Shown here: positions 13,031 through 23,273 of the stretch, piece after piece
Numbering within the stretch: position 1 is the stretch's first letter
Layout of the letters: every line of letters begins with the position of its first letter
Assembly (NCBI GenBank): GCA_016801845.1
Contig: CM028921.1
Span: forward strand, 11,136,775 to 11,200,774
Reading direction: 5' to 3'
Length of the DNA stretch: 64,000 nucleotides
Source: Polydactylus sextarius
Taxonomy: Eukaryota > Chordata > Actinopteri > Polynemidae
Translations under genes and position numbers: made by a program
The notes under the pieces: model-generated
The model's input: only the letters and a program-made list of their open reading frames with translations
Databases searched by the model: none
Told to the model about the DNA's origin: nothing

Positions 13031-13270
13031 TAGAGCCGCACGATATTAGGAGAACACGCAACATACCATAACATTGTTGAATAGTCCAGTGTACAGTGTT
13101 TCCAAATAAAAGACATGCTGGTGTTTTTAGCCACTAGGGGGTGAACATCTATCAAAATGGACATTTACTGATCAAAAGTTACATTTACTGTTTATCATAT
13201 TGCATTTTTTGCAATATGTTGATATTAATATATATATTAGCGATATATTTGACATATTGTGCAGCCCTAT
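13031..13270. mobile_element. Small non-autonomous DNA transposon-like element (inverted repeats)
   Basis: The left end reads AGAGCCGCACGATATTAG. The right end, reverse-complemented, reads AGGGCTGCACAATATGTC, so the termini form imperfect inverted repeats sharing a (G)GC(T/C)GCAC(A/G)ATAT core. About 240 bp of AT-rich non-coding sequence lies between them. Teleost genomes carry many MITE-like copies starting AGGGCTGCACGATAT; this copy is diverged. Assignment to a superfamily (hAT-like) is tentative, and target-site duplications are not clear. Confidence 0.55.
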
Positions 13271-16200
13271 GCTCCTCTGTAAACATCCTGCTTTATTGAA
13301 ATAGCTTTGGATAGTTGGGTGCTGACAATACCTTTCAAATAACTGGACTAAATCATGAATGTGATGAATGTAATCAACCAACTGTCGATATGTCCACCCT
13401 GCATTAATCAAATATTACAATAGTGTAAAAGCAGATTGGCCAAAATATTAGTAATTGTGCCATTAAGAGCCTGAGCCTCCAAATATGATCAATGGATCAA
13501 TTTCAATTTCCATAACTTTAAATGTATTATTGTAAACAGCGAATCCACAAGTGAGTCACACTGACAGACCTGACAGGAAGCTCAATGGAGACCTGTCCAG
13601 AATGAGGCAATACCCAGTGGTGAAAGGATTTCTCAGTTCATGTCAATTCAATTCAGAACAACTTTATTTTCTGTGCAACTTGATGTTCCAGCCAGTGAAA
13701 GATGTTATTGTTCATCTCTGAACATCTGGCGTGAACTTTACCACAGTTTATCAATAACACATTTATTACACAACGATATTTGTGTGTAAACTGCCATGTG
13801 TTCTTGTTTTCTGCTACTTTCCAGTACATTTATTGATAGAAAGAACAAAATGTAAAAAAAAAATATAAATAAATAAAGATAAAATAAATACTCAATGTGT
13901 TAACTTCAAAAAACCATGAAGCCACATCCCGATCACAAAGCAACCAGAGCACAAGAGTCTGTTTAGACAGTTTACCGACACCCACGGACAAAGGGCTGCT
14001 GTCTGCACCTCAGTGCAACCATGGGTTCCACCAAATATGCAAACACTGTCAAGAGGCACAAACAATTTTTTCCCCTTTTTGACCCCGTGAAGAGGAGAAA
14101 TAAATCCATTCACATAAACGAGATACATCCGCGTGCGGGAAATTTCCTCATTCAAGAGCAGAGCCAGTCTCTCCGAATTAACTGCAGTCCAAAACTGTTG
14201 AGTATTTCAGAAACTTCAAGCTCTGCTGCCAGATTTGATCTTTGGATTCATCATATAAGCATAGAAACATTAATATATGTGGTTAAGCTTTCTTTTTTTT
14301 TTTTTAACTCTATATTACCTGCATGTGTGATTCAAGTATGACAAGAAAGAGGCAGCGCTGTGGTGATCATGATGGAGAACAAAAGTAAGAAGAAATGAAA
14401 ATTTTAAAAAAGTCTTTGTAAATCTGCCATGGGAACCCTGAGTGAAATCAAGTTCCACGTCGGTCTAAAAGGAAGACGTCATTGGATATTTTATTGAGAA
14501 GGCCGCGGAGTCCCATCATTATTGGACAATCATGGCAGACCCAGTAGTCATCGCTCTCTGACCAGAACTGGACACCAACAGTGATGTGCTCAGCTTGGGC
14601 ACATGAAGCATTTATTTGTGCAGATCTACTATGGAAACCAAACAAGAAGAGCAAAACTATGAAGTTGAGATGACGCTGTTACTGAACGAGATGTCAGTGT
14701 CGCTTTGCTTAATAAAAAAGACGAAAAGCCTTTGTAGGGTAGAACCGTCTCAACCTGCTCGAGCTGCTGTCGTTTATGTATCTTTGTCAAAGACTGTGTG
14801 AATTAAGATAATTAAATGTGGAGTTTTACACCGCAAAGACCTTTAGGTAAACAGTGTAATATGTGAAAATACAAACATCAGTCTGAAAAACTCCAGAGTA
14901 GACACACAGATGCTTCCAATGAACCGGTGCTTAATATCATTCCTAAATCTCTACGCCCTTTAAACGGGCATAAAAGAACAGACCAAAAGAGGGAGGAAAG
15001 GGGGATGTTGAGTGTTGAGGAAAACAACATGAGCTCCATTACAAAAGCAAGCACCACATTCACAACAAAGAAAAAATGCTTTTGGAGAGCGAGCTGGAGC
15101 TAATTCAGCTACTCCTTAAGAGGAGTGATTGTTAACAGAGCCACTGGATTAAATGCACAGCCCGACCACAACGTAATGGCAACAAAGTATCTTCTAAATG
15201 AAAGGAAATATATAAAAGTCCCTGTAAAACAAAAGCAATGCAAAAGAGGTTTGCGGAACGCCAAGTTTCTCAAACAAAAGCATCGTAAATGTAAATGTTT
15301 GTCTGCTTTAGGTCTTTTTCTGCGTATATGTGCGCACTCTCATGAACACGCCAGGCAAGGACACAACCAATTTAGCCCGATTAACAACAGATGTGTCCAT
15401 CTATTTTAGTTCGACAAGCGTTCTCTGCAATAACACCATTAGTTGTCTCCTCATTTGCGATATCATTTTTCAACCATACGTTTTCCCCATTAGAGCTCCA
15501 GTGCCTTTCTCGGTAGCTTTTCCATAACTCTGGCATAGCCAGCAACGGTCGGCATGCTGCAAACCAACAGGCTCATTGCAGAACCTACATCAACAGAAAC
15601 CAGAGCACGCTGGAGAAATACAACATTGTCAATTGAAATGAGGACAAACTAAGATGGGCTGGAATCAGCAGTATATGAAGTCCTCTTGAGCAATGCCAAC
15701 GCAAATGGTTATACAATAGAGAGTCAAAGAGACTGTGTGTTGCTGGTTTGAGTTTTGACTGTGTGATGTGTGCAGTTTGGGTTTGGCTCGTGAACAGCCA
15801 TATTTCATGGGGTTCAGAGGGTCGGGGCTGGTACCACATTTTTGATACACTTCTTGCACTGTTTCTGCAAAATGGAGACAATAGGATGGCTCAGAGCACG
15901 CATTATGTAACGGCTTTTTTTTTCTTTTCAATTGGAAGTTGCTGATGCTATCATTGTCAACTTCATCATCATTACCAAATGACTATCAGCGTTAACAGAC
16001 TGCAAACACACAGAGTTCTCCGCCCTCGACTTTTGCGTCCTGCATGCACATCATCTAAAAGCTGTAATCCTTGTTTTGTAATGTGTCCTCAGCGTTCAGC
16101 TGTTTGTGCACAGACATTTATCACTGACAATAGCAGCTACTCCCAAATAATGACCATATCACCATATCACTTACTCACGTAATATCACTGTATTGCTTAC

Positions 16201-16586
16201 ATATTAAGTTAAATTAATTATCACAGCATAAATGACATGCAGAAATTGGGGAAAAGGTTCATGAGATCATATCTGAGAGTTTCAACAAAGCTCTGTGTAT
16301 AACATAGATTTATTATGTTTTAACTTAAAACTGCCCTGAGAATTTACACCAACCTAAATTCAGTCTTGGTGCCACCTAAAATAAGTTTAAGCCTGAATGA
16401 AACCTGTTCAGTTAGAAGTGAGCAGTGGCAGAAATGACATCACCTTGCAAAAAAAAAAAAAAAAAAAAACAAAAACCTCAAAAAGGTTCCCACGAGGAAA
16501 ACCATACGCCAACATGCACACAAGCACAAACACTGTGATTTTTCTCGTTTTTTTTTTTTTTTTTTTGCGATAGAACCCAGACTGAC

Positions 16587-16813
16587 CTACTCGCAGCTCC
16601 TGCCCAAAGACTGTCCTTTCTCCCAGCGCCGAACAGTTCCACCGTCCATATCGGAACTGGTATTGACACTCGTTGATGCCCATCTGAGCGCCTTCGCCCA
16701 CAACAATGATGGCGTCCGGGCGGCTCTGGCAGATGGCCCGCTGGCGAGGTGCCAGCCCGGGAATCTTGTTGCAGATGATGTTGGCACCCAGAGCCACCAC
16801 CGAGGACAGGGCC
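16587..16813 (-). CDS. wnt7b: wnt7b exon 2 (internal coding exon)
   Basis: This exon encodes 75 complete residues plus split codons at both ends. It begins ALSSVVALGANIICNKIPGL and ends GQELRV, and is nearly identical to the mature N-terminus of vertebrate Wnt7b. Four conserved cysteines and the sequon NCS (in RYGRWNCSALGE) are visible; this N-terminal helical region folds around the saposin-like core and forms disulfides. The minus-strand acceptor is TTTGCAG|GGCC and the donor is GTAG|GTCAGT. The first base completes either CT+G (Leu, proximal exon) or GG+G (Gly, distal exon), so both first exons join in frame. A (GT)n tract on the transcribed strand lies about 100 nt upstream of the acceptor. 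Poly-A then poly-U tracts, in transcript sense, lie within about 150 nt downstream of the donor. Confidence 0.97.
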
Positions 16814-19800
16814 CTGCAAACACAGTGAAAGACAAAACACAGCACCACACGTGCAGCGTGAGCAATCATACACAAGTGTCGATAAAGATACATAAACACG
16901 CATGCATGGTTGTACACACACACACACACACACACACAGAAACACAGACTCAGTTAGTAGCTCCAGAGGATGGTCAGACTGACTCACTCATGTGAGACTC
17001 TCCAGGACAGGATTCAATTCAACCAGTGATTGATGCACGTTCCGTACTGAAGTGAAAGCTGTGCTGCATGAAAGTATTGCTATTTAATGGATTAGAGGTA
17101 AACGAAAAACCTGAAAACTTAATCCAACATAAAACATTTTGAAAAAAAAAACACGGGGAAACTTTACTCAAACAGCCCAGAGAGAGAAAACAAGATGCTT
17201 ATTTGACTACTGACAACGCCATTCCACATTGGTTTGGATGGTGGGACTTTGAGTAACAAGTTGCGGTTTTCGTGTTAATTGTTAGGTAACATAGTGGCGT
17301 GTATAGCTGCCAGATTTGACTCTTGTGCAAATACAGGACGTACACTTGCTCAGTGTCTTCTGATGTAGATTCAGAGACATATTCAGGGTGTAAAATGCTG
17401 CCTATAAAGTTTTAGAGACACTGCTTTTGCTTCAGCCACATCTTCTGTCTGGTCTGCATGGAAAATATCTACGGTTTTCAACGCTGAATACTCCAATTCG
17501 TTGCCTGTAAATGTGACTTCTCAGTTCTCCTCAGGGGGAGACTTCATCACATCTGATCGCTCGATGTGATAATATCAAAACATATGTTAAAGATGGTTTT
17601 GCAACCGCTGAGAAAAGCCAAAACAGATTACAGCTAAACAAAGCGCTGACTCTCTCCACAACTCTGTTTATAACCCTTGAAACCATGTAGATACATACTT
17701 TTCAAACATGTCAGGGGGGAGCCATAAATGAGCGCAGAAGCGTACGGCCTTTGATGTATGACGTCGACCTCTGAAGGCTTTCACCACAAACGGGGCCAAA
17801 CTAACTCGGGCGAGTTGTGTGTCAGCAAAAACAACACACACAAAAAAAGCGATGGTGGCGGTGGCGTTGAAAGGGGCAAAAAGAAACGAGAATAAGTGAA
17901 GGGGAGAGGAAAACACTGAGAGACGCTGATTTTCGGTGGATAATAGTTGGACAGTTATGTTGGTAGAAGGACAAAGATGTGATAGCTGATTAGAAATCTT
18001 CCTCGGACCGCTGTGGGCTTCTTCTCTGCTAGTTTCTTGAGCTTCGCCACACAGACAGAAAAACATAAATCTCAAATACAACTACTATTACCAAACTTAA
18101 GACTGCACATTCCCTTAGTCAGGGGAGTAAACCGTATTACATAAAAAAAAGTACTGTTGTGTCTTCCGTTAAGGCTGCAAACACTAGACTAAAAGTTTAT
18201 GTAGTTAAATCTGTAATGAGCATAATTTATTTTGTGGCTGTGACTTCTAAAATCTAAAATCTAAAACATCTTCCGATGAAAACTTCATTCGAAATTCATC
18301 AGGTGCACTCAGTATCCACAGTAAACACCGAAGACTGCGGCTGCTTTCAAAGCCTCTTTGCTCTCTGTGCTGTTAAACAGGCTTGAACTCCTCTGACCCT
18401 CCATGACCCGCTGCTGCATACGCTGTTGTTCATGGCAACGCTGACATCTAGTCTGCACAAACCAAAAAGGTCAGACTCATTAAGACAAAATGCACAACTG
18501 AAGAAATGCATTTTCTCGCATAATGAGATGTTAAGGACGGATTGAGCTGGTCTCTTTATAGAAATCCACAGACACTAAATTACACTGGAGTCATTTTATA
18601 TGACAGATATTTCAACGTAATGACTACTTGATCTAAAAATCTGACAAACAACAACCTCCCTCTTTGTTGTCTTGGCTCCTTCTCCTGTCATTCACCTGCT
18701 AATTCACAGAATCGCAGCGTTACCGCGGGCAAACCCGAACCATCAGACAACACCAAACACAGAATTCCAGAGCTAAGCTTTTAAATCCCTGCATCATCAA
18801 AGTGCACAAATGCGATTCTGTTTGCTTAGCGTATACTCTGTGTTGTACGCCAGCAGCTTGGGAGGGTGGTGGGGGGACACAGATCGACCACCGTCACTCA
18901 GACCTCTCATCAGAACAAACCAGACCGTCAAACTGCACTTCACAAACACGAAGGAGGATGCAAACATCACGTTTATGCAAAACACAGAGCTTCAGTGATT
19001 CCTGACACTGAAAAGAAAGACGTGCTGAGTTTTTGTGGGAATTGCCGAGCAACAGTTGCTGTGATTTATGTGCCACGTTCCTGTGCATTTTACGGCAAAT
19101 GCATTCAAAGTCTTTACAATTTTAGATCAATGAATCATCAGTTAACAAGACGTGTGAGGCTTCACCTCTTTTCTAATTTTAATTATATGAATTTATCTTC
19201 TCTCTCAGGCCTCTGCATCATGACATGACAGACACATTTCTAATGGCAGGGTGTCGTTGGCAGGTTTAAGAGAAGCTATAGTCTACGTCACAACATACAG
19301 TGTGTTCACAGCCACCTACTCCATCACATGGACCACTTTGAACTTAACTGACACACTATTAAGCTCCCCAGGCATGCATTTTCTAACCGAGGAATGCACT
19401 CACAAAAATGCCAAATAACTTAACAAAGTTGAGAGATTTTTTTTATCATTTCTTTGTCCCACAGCAGGAAATTAACTACTATTTTATTGCAGAATATGAT
19501 TTTTTTTTCTTCTTTTCATTCGCTGCTTGTTGACAAACGCCAGAGCTTAAAGATGATCCAGAGCTGCTACATTACACAGCTGCACGCTTGCTTAGGCCCC
19601 TACGATATTAACAAAACAGAGTGAAAATGGTCAGATTATTGCCATTGGAACATTGAGTGTGAAATTCCTTGATAGTGAAGTGTGAGGTGAGCATTTGCCA
19701 CCCACTGCTCTACAAATTTTCACAGTTTAACATGTCAAAACTGCAGGTTATTCGCAGTTATTTTGAATCCATATTAAATGTCCCTCCTCAGGATGTACTT

Positions 19801-20699
19801 TTGTGGTTAATGCTCGACAGAAAACACACTTTAATAATCAAAACAAACAATGGTATGTAGCTTTAATGTGCAAGCCATTTACTATACTTAGTAGTGTAGA
19901 CCACTTTTAAGTGAAAACCAAAAACCACATCTATTTCAGCATCAGGTTTTGGGGTCTCTGAGCAGCAAAAAAAAGGAAGGAAGGAGCACAAGAGGCAGCA
20001 CGGGTGAGTAATTATTTTGGAAGCTTTAAAAGAAAGCCAGTGTCCTTCTGCAAGAGTAATTTCTCATTTAATTCACAAGCCGCTGTGTCAATCATGTCCA
20101 ATGTTTTCGCAGGGAGAAAGATCATTTTTTTCTACATCAAATCACTGAGGTAATGAAATAGAGAAGATCTTTCTCGCGCTCTGACAGGTTAATGTGTAAA
20201 AAAAAAAAAACTTATATTCTCTTCAACAGAATCTCCAGCATCCGATTGTCTTGAACATCTCTGCCACTCTGTGGCCAAAACGAATCCATGTAGCAGTTAC
20301 CGAAGCCGAGTTTTATTTTTCTTGATCTTGCAAAAAAAATGTTTTGAAGAAAAAAAAGCACAAGCCATCGGTGCTTCCTCACTCACTCACTCTCACCCCT
20401 GCGCCTGCACAAGCCACATTTTTAGCGCGTTCAGGTTTTCACCTAATTAGTTTATTCCCACGTGGATCGAGTGTTAGAAACATTAGAAACGTATTCTAAG
20501 GATTTTTAGTGACACGATATAAACAACTTCAACGGAGTCTCTGGACGCGGAGGAAAAAAAACTTTAAAATAAAAGAAATGTATCCCAGAACCGGTGTTTA
20601 ATGGTGAAAAGGAAATAAAACCCCCGTGCGTCTTTATGTTGCGCGCGCCACATGTGCGTTTGAAGTTAATTAAAGAGTCGTTAATTGGCTCAAACTTAC
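16814..20699 (-). other. wnt7b intron 1 (from the proximal first exon)
   Basis: About 3.9 kb intron. Next to the exon 2 acceptor it holds a (CA)n tract on the plus strand (16914-16940). The remainder is unique AT-rich sequence with short A/T runs. Candidate TCF/LEF-like cores (ATCAAAG near 18.79 kb, CTTTGAT near 17.75 kb) occur but are short enough to be chance. No gene or mobile element recognised. Confidence 0.7.
16914..16940. repeat. (CA)n microsatellite beside wnt7b exon 2
   Basis: About 13 CA units; in the wnt7b transcript this is a (UG)n tract about 100 nt upstream of the exon 2 acceptor. Confidence 0.95.
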
Positions 20700-20782
20700 A
20701 GGTAGCTGCCGCTCGTCAGGATCAGGAAGATCTGCGGATAGTAGACTGACAGCAGTACACTGCGCGACGAGAAGATGATCAT
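20700..20782 (-). CDS. wnt7b: wnt7b proximal alternative first coding exon
   Basis: This alternative first exon encodes 27 residues plus two bases of a Leu codon. The peptide starts MIIFSSRSVLLSVYYPQIFL and ends ILTSGSY, then joins LALSS of exon 2. It is a hydrophobic leader with a short basic start, suiting a signal peptide for secretion. The second N-terminus described for vertebrate Wnt7b ends in the same SVYYPQIFLILTSGSYL pattern, as recalled from family knowledge. The donor is TACCT|GTAAGT, a near-perfect consensus. The start ATG at 20782 is the first in-frame ATG found; a four-codon upstream ORF (ATG TCA TCA TGA, 20779-20790) overlaps it out of frame. The exon has elevated CpG and GCGCGC just inside the intron. 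Confidence 0.9.
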
Positions 20783-20790
20783 GATGACAT
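20779..20790 (-). other. Minimal upstream ORF overlapping the proximal wnt7b start
   Basis: ATG TCA TCA TGA on the minus strand; its TGA overlaps the Wnt ATG as ATGA. It would be translated only if the transcript extends upstream of 20790. Such an overlap could allow termination followed by reinitiation at the Wnt start; this is inference. Confidence 0.45.
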
Positions 20791-21250
20791 TGAGCAAATG
20801 GCCACGTTCGGACAGGGATGAAAAATAAAACTCCCTTCAATTCACGGCTTTAAGTCCCCTCTTCGCACCGAAATAAAAAAGAAAAAAAAGAAAATAAGAA
20901 GAAGAGGTGGGTGCCGTGCGTCTCCTTCCTCCGTGTTCTTTGGTGCGGTGGCTCTACGCAGCTCCAAGCTCCCAGGGCCGTGTGTGCGCTGAGATTGGCT
21001 CTGTCATCTCTCAGCGGCGGAGAGGCTGTGTTACACAGTGCTGCTGTGGTGTTCCCGAGCCGGAATGATGATGGTTTTAGGGATTTTGCATGGCAGAAAA
21101 GTGCCTCTCTGCGCTCTCATGAGAGTCGTGCCTGCCATTGGGCAGAGAGAGACACTGCTATCCGCCCACTTTGCCACAACGGGACAATAGGGTGACACCG
21201 ATACGATCCGATCCCCACGTTTGGACGCGCAGGAGCTTTCATTCATCAAC
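20783..21250 (-). promoter_or_regulatory. Putative promoter and 5' UTR of the proximal wnt7b first exon
   Basis: This segment just upstream of the proximal first exon is richer in CpG and GC than its surroundings. On the minus strand it holds two CCAAT-box cores, one near 20993-20998 and one near 21137-21141. I see no TATA box on the minus strand here. An AT-rich run near 20868-20903 interrupts it. Promoter function is inferred from position. Confidence 0.35.
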
Positions 21251-21295
21251 CACCCCTCCACCTCCACCTCCACCCCTCCCACACACACACACACA

Positions 21296-21334
<39 letters not shown>

Positions 21335-23202
21335 ACACCCTCCACCACCACTAGACCCAATCATCCAGCCCCCAAAATAAACAAACATAGACGCTGAGGC
21401 TGTTTGAGTCTCATACCATCATCACAGCTTTTACAATAATTTGACAGAATCATTTCCTCTTTACCTCCTATGACAAAGTGGAGTTATTATGATATAGTAT
21501 TATGTCCTCTGGTAGCAAGTGTTCCTATAATGTTTCCGCAGAGACATAAAGCATGTTTGTGGTACTCAAATATGAGTCTCAATGACCTTATTATTTCCTG
21601 TGGTGAGGCTGTAATGTTCCTATAGGCGTCTACAATATTTCTGCTGTCTGACTGTCTGCTGCTGCGCTCTGATGCTGTTTCATGGCTGTCATCCTATAAC
21701 ATAACACGACAGTGAAATTCTCATTTTGTGACCAATGCTATAAAAATTGTGTCATCAATACATATAAATATATATATATTAAAAATGAAACTGATATGTG
21801 CAAAGAAATAATAAAATACTTGGAGGAAGATTTTTGTTTTCCGTCTGTGAATGGAAGGAGTGGAAGAAAAATGGCAGGGAGGAGGGGGAGGAGGAGGGGA
21901 GGTAGAGGAGAAGTGGTGTTTTTTTTTTTTTTTTTTATCTCTTCAGCATCGTGACTCTCACTCAACACCTGCAAGCTTCAGTCATTGTAAATGAAGAGGG
22001 TACCATGAAAGATTTAGCCAGAGGAAAGAAGAAAAAAGGGGATGGAAGGAATGAGCTAACTGCTCTGGCTTAGTAAACACGGAGATAGGTATAGGTGACC
22101 CCCCAGCCCTCTCGCCGTTCACCCCTCCCATGTTGGGAGCTACTGTCATGTGACATAAGCATTTGTGGAACTTGAAGTCAGTTACACGCTTCACTCAAAA
22201 GGAGGGCCCACACTTCTTTTATTGTTGTTGTTTTGTTTGAATCTCTACAAGAATCCTGTTGTTGTGCGAGTTTATTATTGTTTATTGTACTAAAGAAAAT
22301 AGAGCATATCACCTGTGGCAGTTTGGGTTTCAGCCAATAAGCTGTGATTGGCTCGTGCGTAAATGGTTCTAGGTAAATAATTAGTGAAAGTGCAAGATAA
22401 GTTTAAGTAACTCGCATTTTTATGGATTTATACTGTACATTTACCTGCATTACAGTGTTGTAAGTGTGAGTTTCAGGGCCTCGTCGTCAAAAGTAGAAAT
22501 ATTCAGCATAAGAATTTATGTAAAATGCGAAACTAAATCCTCCTACATGATTTTCATGGCACAGAATTACTCTTTGTTCTAACATGTGTCTACTTTAGGG
22601 TGCTAGAATTGCAGGGAAAGAAGCAGCAGAGAAAAGAATAGGCAAAAAAAGGACACAAGTTGTGTGTTTATACATCAAGGTGAGGTATTGCAAAACAGGT
22701 AAAAACTCCGTCTGTGGCCAATGGAATGTGGAAATACAACTCAGTCTGCCGCTATTAATGAAGGTATGCAGGGGTGAGCTGGATCTGGAGCAGAGACAGC
22801 GGCTCAAATTATCTTGTGCGACAAAAGAGCACGAGTCTCTTGAGGTGAACTTGATATACCCTCTGACAGCGAACACCAATCGATCGTTATTGTCTGTTGG
22901 CATGAGAAGCTTTAAGTGCAACTTTTACGCACGACACATTCCACATGTGCAGGTGTTTGCAAAATTATTCATTTATTTACCTGTCAAAAGGGTTTAAATT
23001 CTACGTAAGTTACTTCAACCTGAGGTTACAGGGCATCAAATGTTTCCTCGTGTAAAGTTTGTTTGAGTTTCGCAATGAATTTGATTTTGAAACTCAAGTT
23101 TGCGCATGTGAGTCTGCACCGTCTAAGCGTGAATCACAGGTAATAAAAAAAAAAAAACAAGAAAAAAAAATAGAAAAAAGAAAAGATAGAAGGGAAACTC
23201 AC
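21251..23202 (-). other. Interval between the two alternative wnt7b first exons
   Basis: Intronic for the distal transcript and upstream sequence for the proximal one. It holds a CCACCT-rich run and a long (CA)n tract (21.25-21.33 kb), an AT-rich patch at 21.75-21.80 kb, a purine-rich run at 21.87-21.92 kb and an A-rich run near 23.14-23.19 kb. No coding feature recognised. Confidence 0.6.
21281..21332. repeat. (CA)n microsatellite
   Basis: About 26 CA units with a single interruption, preceded by CCACCT-type hexamers. Confidence 0.95.
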
Positions 23203-23273
23203 CCAAGTCTGAGGTAAAAGATGCCGAAACACAGGAACACGTAGACACTCCGCTTTCGGAGGGGTTTGAGCAT
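23203..23273 (-). CDS. wnt7b: wnt7b distal alternative first coding exon
   Basis: This second first exon encodes 23 residues plus two bases of a Gly codon. It starts MLKPLRKRSVYVFLCFGIFY and continues LRL before the split Gly, then joins ALSSVV of exon 2. It corresponds to the usual mammalian Wnt7b leader, with a basic stretch followed by a hydrophobic core of the pattern YVFLCFG. It should act as a signal peptide cleaved near the Gly-Ala junction (inference). The donor is CTTGG|GTGAGT. It lies about 2.4 kb upstream of the proximal first exon in the direction of transcription. A minus-strand TATA box at about 23.97 kb would place the cap site some 660 nt upstream of this ATG, if the 5' UTR is unspliced. 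Several ATGs precede the start, one of which opens a long overlapping frame. Confidence 0.9.

Larger units (their letters stand above)
1112..16586 (-). other. wnt7b intron 2 (about 15.5 kb)
   Basis: Large intron between exons 3 and 2. It is mostly AT-rich unique sequence with (CA)n tracts (3.4, 7.8 kb), poly-A/T runs (2.2, 6.0, 7.2, 11.4, 16.4-16.6 kb) and GC-richer islands near 1.3-1.6, 4.2-4.6 and 7.24-7.83 kb. It carries a transposon-like inverted-repeat element at about 13.03-13.27 kb. Two segments remain unexplained: an open frame at 2302-2817 (minus) and an exon-like segment at 5153-5318 (plus). Stretches such as 8.5-9.2, 9.6-10.9 and 14.9-16.2 kb show no feature I can name; conserved enhancers could be present but cannot be seen without alignment. 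Confidence 0.75.

Noticed and set aside
16478..16987. Long minus-strand frames over wnt7b exon 2 including flanking intron
   Set aside because: The parts outside the exon are microsatellite translation (Cys-Val runs); only the exon portion is meaningful, and is treated in the overlapping-frame finding.
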